Below, one piece after another: positions 10,641 to 22,282 of a stretch of DNA of 64,000 bases. The stretch is from the NCBI GenBank assembly GCA_946811695.1, contig OX328127.1, positions 47,839,783-47,903,782 on the forward strand. The letters are read 5' to 3'. Position 1 is the first letter of the stretch. The number at the start of each line of letters is the position of its first letter. The DNA comes from Gonocerus acuteangulatus. Taxonomy: Eukaryota; Arthropoda; Insecta; Hemiptera; Coreidae. A model generated the notes under the pieces. That model worked only from the letters and a program-made list of their open reading frames with translations. It did no database searches and was not told the origin of the DNA. The translations under genes were made by a program, and so were the position numbers.

Positions 10641-11900
10641 GTTACTTTGTACTTTGTTTGAATTGAATTCTTCCGCCAAGCGTAAGTTCGCGAAACTGAT
10701 CAAGATCAATAGATCAAAATGTGACGCTTTGTGTATTTAGTACGTAGTGTAGTACCCCGCATACACAAAACTCTGAAAGGAAATTAATTACAAAATTAAT
10801 AATTGAAACAGCTGCTCATAAAAAATGCAAAAGAGTAGAAGAATTTATGTTTTTATTTTAGTTTTCTATATAGGTTATTTTTAGCAAATTATTCAGGAAT
10901 GCACTCGACAATACCCAATTCTGAGGAAAGTGAAGCTTCTGCGTGACGGACTTTTAGCACTTTCCTTCGAAGGAAAGTATCTATTGAGTTTGCACTCATG
11001 ACGGAATTTTGGAAAAATGTCTTCCAATCTTTATTTATATTTACAGACTGTTTATCACATGCGGTTTTTTTTCACCCTAACTCACTAATATTAGTATTTG
11101 TAATCGACCTTGTTTATTGATCATGAATTGTTTTAAGAAATGCTCACATTCTATGGCTAAAAACTACACACATCGTTTCCACATGAGTGTATTTCCTCTC
11201 ATGATAGCAAGAATACAAAAAAACGCCATGAGTCGCAAATCATTTTTATTTATTTTAGATGGTGTTTGTTCATTACATAACGACTTTATAATTAATGCTT
11301 CAAATTATGATGGCAATCTTATGTGTAGTAAGACTATACATAAAGGTTATTTCGGGTTAGCTCGTAAATATTGACATTTCGTTTTTCTAATTATCATACT
11401 AATTAGATTGTAGATAGATGAATGGGAGAGAAGTCATTGAGAAATTGTGGTTTAATGAATGGAGGAGTATTATTAGTTTGGCTCGGGGCATAGAATCAAT
11501 CCATCAAAGGAAATTCTTTTGCTCTTCGCAGAGTTAGTTAGTTTTCTTCGATTCGATGTAGCATTAATCCCTACAATTTAATCATAGTAAAAAAAAAAAA
11601 TTGCAATGACACTTCAAACTTGTACAGACTTTTATACCTAGCTTTTAAATTTAAATATAAAATATCATGTTATGACCTAACTTCACATTTGAAAATAAAT
11701 GTTTGCATAAAGTACTCGAATTTACGAGATGTTCATTGAAGAGATTGAGGCAGTTTGGAACCTGAAATACCTAAGTTTCATTCTCACGAACGGATTTTCC
11801 AATTCGTTTTATTTTTTCTCGTGGCAAAATAATTTAGTGCTGAGTTTGTAAATTTCATGTTTCCCATCCCATAGATCAATAATATAAGGGTGGTTTAAAT
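10641..11900. other. intergenic with dispersed repeat copy B
   Basis: Contains the second copy (10952-11033) of the repeat at 10019. In this copy an insertion creates the perfect 18-bp palindrome CTTTCCTTCGAAGGAAAG at 10960-10977. An 85-codon frame at 11117-11374 has no recognisable similarity or exon signals. Confidence 0.5.
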
Positions 11901-11901
11901 T

Positions 11902-11911
11902 TGTATATGTG

Positions 11912-11972
<61 letters not shown>
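11902..11972. repeat. (TA)n microsatellite upstream of R2-like copy
   Basis: TA repeats with two short interruptions, directly upstream of the truncated R2-like sequence. Confidence 0.95.
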
Positions 11973-11975
<3 letters not shown>

Positions 11976-11984
11976 CACATATCA

Positions 11985-13240
11985 CCTATAGTAATCATGG
12001 AACCGAGAGGCCTGACGAGGAAATAGAAACAAAGCTTTTGAGAATTGGAAATGCTCCCCTTAAGCTGCAGCAGAGGTTGACCACCGTTAGGTATCACCTT
12101 CTTCCGCGATACGTGCACAAGCTGGTACTTGGTGGCTCCTCCTGCGAAGCATTACGGAAATTTGATATTAAGGTTAGAGCCGCGGTGAGGAGGTGGCTGA
12201 GATTGCCTAAGGATATACCAGTTGGATATTTCCATGCTTCGTGCTCAGACGGAGTGCCGCCATGCATGGATTTCCATGCTTGGGTGTGCCGTGCATGGGC
12301 GTCCGGGTGCCGGCTCTGACTATAGGCCGTCTATCTAGAATGGAATGGTCTGGTCTGGCCGCGGCAAGGGCGGCTTATGGTTCGGCAGACGTGACCAAAA
12401 GGCTGCGGGGAGCGAGGGAGGCCCTGGCCAGGCAGGGCATAATTAAGACGCTTGGTGCCCTGAAGTTAGGAAGCTCTGGTAGGCAGAAAGGCTCCATTCG
12501 TCCAACGACGGAGGAGGATTAAAGGAATCTTCTGCTATTAAGGATTAAAGGAATCTGCTTCGACACATTGGCTCAATGATGAAGCTGGAACCACTTCTGG
12601 GTGGGACTTCATCCAGTATGTTCATACCCACATAAATGCTCTGCCGACCACCGTGAGAACGGCTAGAGGCCGGCGTGAGGGCCAAATTCTAACATGCAGG
12701 GCGGGTTGCCTAGAAGATGAGACCGGCACTCATGCTGTTCAGCAGTGCTATGTTTCACGGGGAGGTCGTTGTTTGAGGCCCGATACTGTGGTGGATGTAC
12801 TGGGTGAAGCCTTGGCCGGGAGGGGGTACGAGGTATACCTCGAGACAGTCCTGAGAGCCGATTGCCGACGTTGGAAACCCGACATAATTGTGGCAAAAGA
12901 GGGTAAGGTGATGATGTGGACGCACAGATTGTGAATGGGAATTCTTCTGATCTGAACTCGCTGCACCGGGCGAAGTGTCGGAAGTGTGGGAGTCTTGGTG
13001 TCCTTTTGGCAGTGGGGCGAATGTTTGGCGTGCCTGTCACGTAACGTGGCGTCAATGTCAGGTAACGTCCTGTACATTGAGCTGGAGGGGTGTGTGGAGC
13101 GGTGATTATGCCAAGAGTTTAAGGCAGCTTGGTGTCCCGATGGGAGCGCTGAGAAGCATTATCTTGCGTGTATTAAAGGGCTCCTGCATCATCTTCAGTC
13201 GACGGAGCACACTCCTCGCCGGTGCGCCTGGAGGATCGCC
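11985..13240 (+). pseudogene. R2-like non-LTR retrotransposon, 3' half of ORF
   Basis: The first frame gives NAPLKLQQRLTTVRYHLLPR and KVRAAVRRWLRLPKDIPVGY, the thumb region typical of R2-clade proteins. A second (from 12264) has TIGRLSRMEW and KRLRGAREAL. The third (to 12934) has the R2 zinc motif C-x3-C..H-x4-C (CRAGC..HAVQQC) and the endonuclease K-P-D box. The following catalytic VDAQI lies one frame over, so a frameshift near 12905 breaks the nuclease. The C-terminus (LSWRGVWSGDYAKSLRQLGV) is in a further frame. APE is absent, as expected for restriction-like-endonuclease elements. The 5' part, including the RT fingers and palm, is missing. Confidence 0.88.
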
Positions 13241-13860
13241 AGGTTTGTTTTTTTTTGTTAATTTATCTATGTGTTTTACTTGCTTATATTTTAATTTGGG
13301 GTGTTGGTATGTCTGTGGTTGTTGCTTTTGACTGCACCACGTTAATATCTCCATCGAGTGCTCTGGTCAAGCGGGTGAAGTGTTTGGGTTCAGAACGCGG
13401 CATTATCTTCTTATTATTATATTGATCATTTTTATTCTTAGTCTTTCTTTTCTATTATTTTATTTATGTATTTTTTGTTTTATTTTTATTTATTTATTTT
13501 TTTTTTTTTATCTATCTGGTTATATTTGCAATAATTATATTAATTTCAGTTTTATATTATTATATTATCAGATATACTGATTAGCAAGGCTTATTTTTTA
13601 GTGTTATTTTTTGTATATTATTTTATTTTATTTATTTAATTATTTTTGTGCCTTCTTATATTCGTGATGAGGTACTCTGAAGACTGATGAGGACATGTTA
13701 TTAATTTAGGTCTCCCAGCAACTAGGCTTGTGTTGTTTTCAAGCCTAAATAACGAGGGTGAAGGAGACACCCAATTGTTAATTGACTTATTGTATTCTAG
13801 AATAATAGTAACAATTGTGTGTATGTATTGTATCTCCTAATAAATAAAAATAAAAAATAA
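13241..13860 (+). other. 3' UTR of the R2-like element
   Basis: T-rich stretch followed by a less AT-rich end, then AAATAAAAATAAAAAATAAT and TA repeats. No 28S rDNA flank is present. The end carries a stem-loop structure (separate entry). Confidence 0.55.
13710..13768 (+). ncRNA. putative structured 3' UTR RNA of the R2-like element
   Basis: Two nested stems can be drawn: GTCTCC (13710-13715) with GGAGAC (13763-13768), enclosing TAGGCTTG (13723-13730) with CAAGCCTA (13740-13747) and a 9-nt loop. R2-clade reverse transcriptases recognise folded 3' UTR RNA, so such a structure is expected near the end. The assignment is inference. Confidence 0.45.
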
Positions 13861-13879
13861 TATAAATATATATATACTA

Positions 13880-14025
13880 GCTGATACCCGGTGTGCAATG
13901 CTACACCTACTTTATATTAAATATCTGTAGCCGGGCTTACCATGCTACACATGCTTCATATTAAATAGTTGTAACCCAGCTTCCATGGTACGCCTACTTT
14001 ATATTATATATTTAAAAAAATGAAT
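13880..14025 (+). repeat. three tandem copies of a roughly 50-bp motif
   Basis: ACCCGGTGTGCAATGCTACA, then CTACTTTATATTAAATA, is repeated as GCCGGGCTTACCATGCTACA and ACCCAGCTTCCATGGTACGC with matching spacers, about 49-50 bp apart. The leader ACTAGCTGATACCCGG resembles widespread insect interspersed repeats. Confidence 0.7.
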
Positions 14026-14877
14026 GATTATATTATATTTGTCCAAATTATGAGAATATAAGATAATAAATTGAGAGCTCGGCTAAAAAAAATATTTTCC
14101 ATTATTTTTTAAAGAAAGTGGGGTGGAAAAAAAATGAATCCTCATTTTTTAAAAAGTACCCTTATTTTAAAATGGTATCACAATTAAATGATTCAAAATA
14201 ATTTAATTGCAATACGGTTTTAAAGAAAATCCAAACCAAACTCCCTGTGTTTAATTTTTTTAAAGAAAAAAAAAATATGTGGTCCATAAATAAATATTCA
14301 TAAAAAATAGCAATACAAATGAGGCATTTAATTAAGGTTATGATTAGTTATAAGTTGTAATAACCTACAACTGAAACTATATTCTTTATTTTCATTGATT
14401 TTTTTTTTTAAATATAATATTTATTTATTTTAAGGGCTTCGCATCAAAAGCTAAAACCTCAACCTTCCGCAAATATAATATTAATATGTTATATGGTTTA
14501 CCTGTTCATGTAATAATCCGTAACTGAGTTTTTTTTTTATGAATGAAAAAGTAGGTAAATGGTGCAGGGTTTATGTTATTTATGCCAAAAGGAAAGTTTT
14601 AAAAACATAGTTTGTTGTTTCAAATACACTTTCACATATTTTTGTTCACTTTTTTTTCCTTTCTATTAAAGCTTCTGTTTCAATTTTTATGGTTCATGAG
14701 CTCTTCTATAAGGATAGTCCTTCTATCATAGGAAATAGGGGCCTCTAAGAATAAAAACAAATTTAAGATATTTTTCTTGCAGTTATGGTCAACAATGAAT
14801 TAAAGGTGGGAATTTCAATAACGACATTGACTTGCCGAGCAACAATATTTTTATCAGAATTGCAACCGTATTTAAAC
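14026..14877. other. AT-rich spacer
   Basis: Very AT-rich, with several poly-A and poly-T runs. No gene or repeat structure recognised. Confidence 0.5.
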
Positions 14878-15597
14878 ATTTAGTCCAAGAGCTAGTAACA
14901 CACTTTTCAAGTGTTTTATGTGCCTTTAAATTGTGCTATAGTGGGCCTCTAGTGTAGATAAAAAGTTAAGTATGTGGTTGCTGGACATACCTTGAAACAC
15001 CAGGTACTGCGCATGGTAATCAGTAACAAACTATGGGCCAAAAATAGTGTTTTATTCAGAAGCCATAAGTCTTTAATGTAAAATTAATAATGAATAATAT
15101 ATAAGACAGACACTTTTAAGTGGGATACATATAAAAAAAAACCGAAGTGGGTTTTTTGTAATATTAAATGAAGTCTCTTCCTCACACTGCTATTTAAACA
15201 CCGTAATTGAAAATAATTACAAAAGGGCAGACATTTTTTGTGAGGTTTAGTAATCAGCAAACATGAAAATAAATTCAGCCGATGATAGACTGCAATACAC
15301 TGCGTGTAACCGTAAGAGTGAGTGAGAGCACCAATCATCTGGACAGGACAGTTATGGCTGTTCTAGATATAAAGCAACTTGCCTTAATTATACATTAAAG
15401 ATTGTTGGCTTCTGAATAAAATACCATTTTAGTGACATCTTTTTTTAACACCATTCCCCTATGTGCAGTACCTGGTGTTCCAAGGTATGTCCAGGATACA
15501 CATATATGCCTTACCTATCCACGAGATGCGGTTCACCAAAATTCCAAGGTGCATAAAACACTTCATGAAATGTGCGTTACCAGCTCTCCGACTAAAT
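14878..15597. mobile_element. diverged foldback MITE with about 200-bp inverted arms
   Basis: Arm 14878-15079 is an imperfect inverted copy of 15392-15597. Shared landmarks are CTGGACATACCTTG (14982 onward) with its complement near 15490, ACCAGGTACTGC with GCAGTACCTGGT, AGTGTTTTATG with CATAAAACACT, and TTATTCAGAAGCC with GGCTTCTGAATAA. The centre is about 310 bp and noncoding. Divergence between arms is considerable, so it is old. No clear target duplication was found. Confidence 0.75.
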
Positions 15598-16214
15598 CGT
15601 GACAGTCAGAGGATATAACTATCTCAGACAAAAGAAAGCATACGTCAGAATATAATGATTAAATTATGATGGATATTAAATTAATAAAAAATTGCATGGA
15701 AAATTTAATTATTTATTCATTTATTAGAACACCACAATTCACGGGACTTCCTCTTCTTATAAAAATAATATTTTAATACATTAATTTATCTGCAAAAAAA
15801 AAATAGCATGCAAAAGAAATATTATAAGAAGAATAATTTTATTAAAAAAAAATTAAAGTGAGGCTGCCCAAATTAATAGGGTTGCAAAACCATACAGCTC
15901 TTATAATAATAAAATAATGTTTCAAAATGTGGTGAAAATTAATTCATTTATATACATTCATTTGTATGATTATAAACATTTATGTAATTTATTATGTACA
16001 TCTATCTATATGCGAATAAAAAAATAAGTTAAATACAACAACATTTAATATAATATTTTAATAATATTTGCATATGTATGAGAGAGAATTAATTTCAAGT
16101 TCATAAATTTAAGTCCTTTACAAATTGACATTGTTCACAAAGGAGTTTTTAATGTTTAAAAAAATCTTTATGTTTAAAACAAAATGTTCTATCTTTTTGG
16201 AAAGTCTTGGAACT
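15598..16214. other. AT-rich spacer
   Basis: No gene recognised. The copia remnant begins at the right edge. Confidence 0.5.
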
Positions 16215-16705
16215 TTAAACTTCACTTAAAGCTACATATTCTGCATATGTAGACTCTTCTGTAACATCTTTTTTCTTTCTCGATTTCCAGTATAATACAT
16301 TACCAAATAACCTAATAAGAAAACCAGTGGTGGATTTTCCTTCTAAATGATCATTTAAGAATATAGTCTCTACATCCATCTGTTCAACATTTAGACCCAT
16401 TTGATATCTTCAACAAAATCTCAAGCATTATTTTGTTTCAAACTATCTATTTCTCTATCCCAAAAATCTCAATCGCTTGAACTTTATCAGATTCACCCTC
16501 AGCCAATCCAATACTGCTTATGTTTTCTTGGATAACATCAACATGCCTAGCGACAATGATTTTATTATTCAAAAGTACTTTATATCCCACTTCACTATAA
16601 CCGATTAAAATGCACATATTTACCTTTTTATCCCATTTAGAAGTTATTATTTGTTCTGGTTTCCTAACAAAATCTTTACTACCATATAAATTAAAGTTAG
16701 AAACA
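16215..16705 (-). pseudogene. pol: Ty1/copia pol, 3' part of split copy
   Basis: Read on the minus strand, 16693-16450 encodes the integrase C-terminal region (SKWDKKVNMCILIGYSEVGY, IIVARHVDVIQE). The frame 16400-16215 starts with the RT box QMDVETIFLN and passes straight into the RNase H end (KSTTGFLIRLFGNVLYW, STYAEYVALSEV), so most of RT and early RNase H are deleted. The 5' part of the same element continues at 26117, because the sequence at the I-like target site joins in protein register (PDVSN | NLYGSKDF). Confidence 0.85.
16694..16705 (+). repeat. 12-bp target-site duplication, left (I-like element)
   Basis: AAGTTAGAAACA here and at 26105-26116, immediately outside the I-like element. 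It lies in copia integrase coding sequence. Confidence 0.85.
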
Positions 16706-16976
16706 CAGCTGTTTGGCCCTGGTTGCTAGTGACGCTTGCTAATTTTCAGTGGTTCTTTTTTTTTCAATTTTAAGTGGGTTTTTTCTTTAAATTTATTTTA
16801 ATATTTATTAAGAACAGTTTCATTTAAGTGTTCAGATCAAGTTTATGTAGTTTTTTCACCTAGTAATAGCTTATGAGGGAAGATATTTAATATTGAAGTT
16901 TGCTAACCTGAAGCTAGAGGAGGAGCCAGCTCCATTGTTGGGACAGGAGGCTGCCTTCAATTGTTTCTTCACTCAG
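16706..16976 (+). other. 5' UTR of the I-like element, first part
   Basis: Starts CAGCTGTTTGGCCCTGG and has no long frame. The 5' UTR resumes at 20493 after the nested insertion and ends at the ORF1 ATG (20591). An internal promoter is expected here for a full-length non-LTR element, but I cannot point to its motifs. Confidence 0.7.
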
Positions 16977-16989
16977 GGAGTAGACTTTA
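16977..16989 (+). repeat. 13-bp target-site duplication, left (LOA element)
   Basis: GGAGTAGACTTTA, repeated exactly at 20480-20492. Confidence 0.9.
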
Positions 16990-19900
16990 TTATTTATTAT
17001 TATTATTAAAACGGGTGCCCACGTAGAGGGAGCTGCACCGAGGCCAACAAGGCCTATTGTGCCACCCGACAAGCCAGCCTGTTACACCAACAGCGCCGTA
17101 TCCGAGATGAACCTTAATAGAGTTCGAAGGTTCAGTTCAGGTAGCCTTCTAGGGTCATCTATGAAGTCTGCACCAAAATACAGGTATATCTTTGCTACAA
17201 GAGCTGGACATCTGCATACGATGTGAAACGGCGTCTCGTCGTCCTCAAAGCATAGTCTGCACCATGAAGTCCTGGCCAGCCCCATGGAATAGAGGTGCCG
17301 ATGCATTCTACAGTGACCTGTAAGAAGAGCTGTTACTAGTCTTACCTTGGACCTGCACAGATTAAGGAGAATCTCCGTCCTCTTCTTGTCCACAAAGGAA
17401 AGGAACAGCTTCGCCTGTCTCTGGGTAGAGCTGCTGCACCACTTCCTCCTATGCTCAGCTTCCGCCCACCTTCTCATGCTTAATCTGGCCACAGCTGGTG
17501 CAATCCCACATTGAGGTTCTGGTGATAGGGGGATTGTCGCTGCACCAATATTGGCCAACTCGTCAGCTCTTTCATTACCCTGGATACCAGAGTGGCCTGG
17601 GACCCACTCCAGTCTGACCTTGTTACGTCGTCCAAGTAAGTTTAAGCTGTCTTTGCATTGCTGTACTACCTTTGACCTGATCCTATTCGTGGATAGAGCT
17701 CTTATGGCCGCTTGGCTATCGGAGAAAATAGTGAAGCGCCTGTCTAATGGAGAGCCGCTATTCATAAGGTCTGCGCAAGCGCCGATGGCGGTGACTTCAG
17801 CTTGGAACACCGTAGCATACCTCCCCAGAGGCAAGGCAACACTATGTGTGGACCCCTGAATCCACACGCCAGCTCCTGTGCCGGATTCGGTTTTTGAGCC
17901 GTCTGTGTAACAGAACCGATCCACCCGGCTTGGTGTTAATTTGTGCTCCAGCGCTGCTTCCCTCGGCTTGATCACAGTTGTAAAGTTTGAGGTGAAGGAG
18001 TGCTGGTCCTGAAAGTCCGAAGGCATGCAGAGAATTGGGTCCTGCCAGTTCCTTCGGATAATTGCACAGTGAGCCCCTAGGGTTGGGCAAGGTTCGTGCC
18101 CTAAAATGGCGAATCTGTACGCTGAGCATCTAGCTATCTCTTCGATATATATCTCTACTGGTTTAAGGTCAAGTAGAATCTCCATAGCTCCTGTCGGTGT
18201 GGAACACATTGCTCCCGTAATCATCAGGCAAGCCAGCCTTTGTGGGGAGCACAGAGTCTTCCTAACACTGTCAGTGCCGCATCGATGCCACCACACTTCT
18301 GCACTGTATGTGATGATAGGCCTCACAATCATTGTGTAAATCCAGTGCATACCTTTAGGGGTAATGCCCCAATTGTTCCCCACCACTCTCCGGCAGGCCC
18401 ACAAGGTTTTTGTGGCTCTTGCTGCTGTCTTGCGGATATGCTCCTGCCAGTTAAGCTTTGAGTCTAAGGTAACACCCAAGTACTTCACTGTCTTGGAAAA
18501 ACTTAAGTTATGGCCTGACAGGCTAGGTGTGCCCAGTCCATCCAGTTTCCTCTTCAAAGTAAAAGGCACCACTGTAATTTTCTGTGGATTAATCCTAAGG
18601 TTCTTCTCCTGGCACCACTTGTCCACCGAAGACAGTGCCGTGTCCAGCAGATCACTCACAGTTGATTGCACCTTGCCAACCACCGTAATTACCAGATCAT
18701 CTGCGTATGCCTGTGCTGAGAAGCCCTGATTCTTCAGCCTCGTCAGCAGTGTATCCACCACTAGACACCACAGGAGGGGTGACAGGACGCCCCCCTGGGG
18801 ACATCCTGTCCTAGGTAAAATACTCTTACAGTAGGTCCCCTCCGTCAGCCTAATAATGCGGTTCTTCAGAAGATTGACAGTCCAGTATGTGACGAATTCT
18901 TCGACATCTTTCTCGATCATGGCTTCTTCAACTGCCCTAATAGGGGTGCAGTCGAAGGCCCCCACCACATCAAGAAACGCGCACAGAGCAATTTCCTTGT
19001 ACTTTAGTGCTCGCTCCAGTCTGCACACTAGATGGTGGAGAGCCAATTCACATGACTTGCCAGACTGGTACGCATATTGTTGTTCTTTAAGGGGGTTCCG
19101 TCTTAACGCAGTATCTCTTATATGCCTGTCTATGATCTTCTCCAGTGTCTTCAGTAGGAAGGACGATAGACAAATCGGCCTGTAGTCCTTGGCATACAGG
19201 TGTGAAGCTCTACCTTGTTTGGGAATAAAGCAGAGTTTGGCCACTCTCCAGGTCCGTGGAATGTGTCCCATGACCAAACTACTCCTGAAGAGTTGTAGGA
19301 GCGTTGGCATGAGTATATCTACCCCATGTTGCAAAAATGCTGGATATATGCCGTCTAGGCCCGGTGATTTATATGGTTTAAACGTTCCAATGGCCCATCT
19401 GACGTGCGCTGCCTTGACAATTTCCCTCGCATGCCTCCATGCCTCCGGATTACCTCGTCTGATGGGATAGTCATCTCCTTCATATGAGTTAGCCTCCTCG
19501 CTAGTTGGAAAATGAGTAGCGAGGATATAGTTCATGGTTTCTTCCACCGATTCCGTATAGCCTTCAGCCTTCTTAACAGTCCCAATAAGTTTTGTGGAGC
19601 TGTTGGCTAGAACCTTATGGAGTCTTGAGTATTCCGTTGCACTATTCACTTCTGTGCAGAATTTCCTCCATGACTCTCTCTTAGCTTTCCTCACAGCTAT
19701 GTTGTACTGTGACAATTTCTTCCTGTATTCCTCCCAGGTGCCTCTGCGTTTAGCTCTGTTAAAGAGCTTCCTTGCTTCACTCCTGAGTCTGGACAGGTTC
19801 CCATTCCACCAGGAGGAACTGCTGTTGGTCACCATAGTTTTCCCAGCACAGCTACCTTCAAAAGCCACCTTAATGGCCTCGGTAATGTGATCATTCATGG

Positions 19901-20479
19901 CTTCTAAATCGATGCCAGTATGTGCTCTCTGTGGACAATCGTCCATCCTACCCGAAAGGATTTCGTTGAACCGGGACCACTCTGTGAGTCTCGGGTTTCT
20001 GATAACGCGTGCTGCGGGGCCAGCTGCCTCTATACAGTACGTAATATACCTATGGTCAGAACCCGAAACGTCATCCTCCACCCTCCAGTTCTTGACCACA
20101 GGTAGTAATCGCCTCGAAACAAGGGTAATATCAATGACCTCTCTTCTTGTCCTAATAACAAAGGTAGGCTCGCTGCCCCTATTAACGACATCCAGATCAT
20201 TATTTAAGACATAATCAAGTAATGACTCACCTCTTTGGTTGCAGTTAGTGCTAGCCCAGACCGTGTGATGAGCATTGGCATCACAGCCAATCAGGCACTG
20301 CAAGTCCCTCTCCCTGCAGTAGTCCACAACTAGGCGCAACTCAGCTCCTGGGGGGTTGCACCGCTCGTATGGGAGATAGGCCGAGGCCACCACCACCTCT
20401 CTCAGGCCACCTCCCACTCGAGCGGTAATCTTCGCTACACACAGGTCTCTGCAACAAAATTGCCATAAAGGAAAAGCGC
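16990..20479 (-). mobile_element. 5'-truncated LOA-type non-LTR retrotransposon
   Basis: Inserted in the 5' UTR of the I-like element with a perfect 13-bp target duplication. On the minus strand it ends in a tail of TAAT/TAA repeats (16990-17012). It begins at 20479 inside the APE domain, the usual sign of incomplete reverse transcription. Size is 3490 bp. Its single open frame is undisturbed, so it looks the youngest insertion of this cluster. Confidence 0.9.
17082..20479 (-). CDS. LOA-type ORF2: APE (partial), reverse transcriptase, RNase H, zinc knuckle
   Basis: The frame is open from the truncation point to TAA at 17082-17084. The first possible initiator at 20417 is GTG and the frame already reads as APE before it (CCRDLCVAKITARV), so no native start survives. 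Numbering from 20417: APE 1-130 with LIGCDANAHHTVW and the S-D-H catalytic end (GSDHRY, 119-124); RT about 340-640 with GCPQGGVLSPLLW and catalytic Y-A-D-D (571-574); RNase H 835-960 with D839, E874, D900 and D952; C-terminal knuckle C-x2-C..H-x4-C near 1062-1080. ANAHHTVW, RGESLLDYVL and the RNase H fit the LOA clade. No internal stop or frameshift is seen, but without the 5' end it cannot be autonomous. Confidence 0.92.
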
Positions 20480-20492
20480 GGAGTAGACTTTA
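20480..20492 (+). repeat. 13-bp target-site duplication, right (LOA element)
   Basis: GGAGTAGACTTTA, matching 16977-16989. After it the host I-like 5' UTR resumes. Confidence 0.9.
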
Positions 20493-20590
20493 CATTATAA
20501 ACAGTTCTTTTTCTTTTTATATTTATTATTTTTTCTTGTATTTACATTTAATTTATTTTAGTGCTGTTAATATAAAGTACATCTTACTCC

Positions 20591-21849
20591 ATGGCTATGG
20601 AAAATAATATAATTATAGAACCTAAACCCCCGGATCCCGGGGTTTCTTCAATAAATAGCTTTAAATTTGAGTTACCACCCGGTCGGTGGACAAAAAATTT
20701 CTTGTTATGACCTTAGCCCCTAATAGAGAAAAGAAAACCTTTCGCGATTTCAGCCCTTTTAAAATTTGTATATTCATTAAAAGTTTTGGTCCTCAAATAA
20801 ATGTTAAATTTTTGAAATCAGGTATAATAATTTTAGAAATTTCAAACGAAAAAGATTTTATTAATCTGGGAAAAATTAAATCTTATGAAAATTATAATAT
20901 ACAATTCTCCTTACACAGATCACTAAATTTTTCCCAAGGAGTCATCACTTGCGATGAATTCCTTCATTGTACAGAAGATGAGCTTAAGGAAGAATTAGCC
21001 AAACAAAATGTAGTCGAAGTAAAGAGAATATTCAAAACTATAAACGGATCAAAAATTCCAACTCCATCTATCATTCTGACATTTAATCGGTCTGATCTAC
21101 CTGAAAAGATAGTTTTAGATTTTTTAAGTGTACGAGTCATTCCGTATTATAGACCTCTAATATGTTTTAATTGTTATGGATATCGGCACGGAAGACGTCA
21201 GTGCAGAGAACCAGTTTCCCTGTGCGGTCGATGTGGATTGGCAAAGCACAAGGGAGAATGTGAGGCGAAGTGCCTCCATTGTACGGGTCCCCATCCGGCC
21301 TGGTTTTCCTCATGTCCGATATATAAAAAGGAAAAACAGATAGAGGAATATAGAAGGAAGCATAAAGTATCTTATTTTCAAGCAGATAAATCCCTCCAGC
21401 CTAGAGTACAGGTTCATCCTAGTACCTCTCATAGTTACTCGGAGGTCGCCTCAGCATTACCAACTAAAAATATACTCTTAGAGCAATTCGAAAAACTGAC
21501 ATGTCTAGTACAATCTCTTGCTGAAAAAATTAATTTTTTAGAATCATCAATAGGTAATAAATCTCCCCAATTAGTTAAAAATAAAACTGAAAATAAAAAT
21601 AAATCTAAAATTCCTTCTAACCAAAAATTATCAAACACATTGGAAATATCAATAATTCCCGACCCTAAACAGAATATTTCTCAATCAAGCCAACTACCCC
21701 TTCCGAAAATAGGAGATAAAAGGACTAGACCTCCTTCCCAGAATTCTACTCCTTCGTCATGTGGCTCTCCAACATCCTCTCGTGAGGATGACGGGGATTC
21801 GAATCCCAAAATTCGTAATAAATACAAAAACAAAACAAAAAAAAAATGA
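20591..21849 (+). pseudogene. I-like element ORF1 (gag-like nucleic-acid-binding protein)
   Basis: An ATG at 20591 opens a frame (MAMENNIIIEPKPPDPG) that reads about 36 codons, into FELPPGRWTK, then hits a stop. The remaining 380 residues lie one frame over, starting at an A-run near 20692, so one A appears to be missing. The main part has three cysteine-rich knuckles around nt 21165-21315 (CFNCYGYRHGRRQC, CGRCGLAKHKGEC, CLHCTGPHPAWFSSC), then a Lys/Ser-rich tail. This matches ORF1 proteins of I/Jockey-type elements, which coat element RNA. The reading start at 20686 is GTG and is not a genuine start. Confidence 0.85.
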
Positions 21850-22282
21850 ACATCGCCATTATAATAATTATTTATTTATTTATTAAACAAAAACACATGG
21901 TTATGTCTTCTCAATCTCCAACATCAGTTCAATGTGTTTTTCCTTTTCCTTACACAATAATGCTAAATATGTACTCCCAAATACTTACTACTATTTCGTC
22001 TCTAGAACTCTTTCCCAAAAATTTATTTTTATAAGCACATAATACAATAGTCATATTAGAGTTAACATATTTTGTTTATAAAAATGTACTTGAAATAATT
22101 TCCTATATAAATTTATTAATGAACATAATTCGAAATAATTACTTCTATATTGCTAGCATCATAAAAATTTTAAATCTCCAAAGCTTTGCTATTTTAGCTA
22201 AATCGCGTATAAATATTGATTTTCACATTTTTCCGCGATTTTCAGATAATACATTTATATTAAACTCTTCCAAGCACACTCC
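21850..22282 (+). other. ORF1-ORF2 spacer of the I-like element
   Basis: About 430 bp, AT-rich, without a conserved frame. An unusually long inter-ORF spacer for this kind of element. Confidence 0.55.

Noticed and set aside
11117..11374. 85-codon frame as a small gene
   Set aside because: No similarity recognised, no initiation or splice context, AT-rich surroundings.
13687..13702. Hammerhead ribozyme core (CTGATGAGG) in the R2-like 3' UTR
   Set aside because: No GAA(A) partner or stems in the right places; the 7-mer alone is expected by chance.
11985..13860. R2 copy within 28S rDNA
   Set aside because: No rRNA sequence on either side; flanks are TA repeats.
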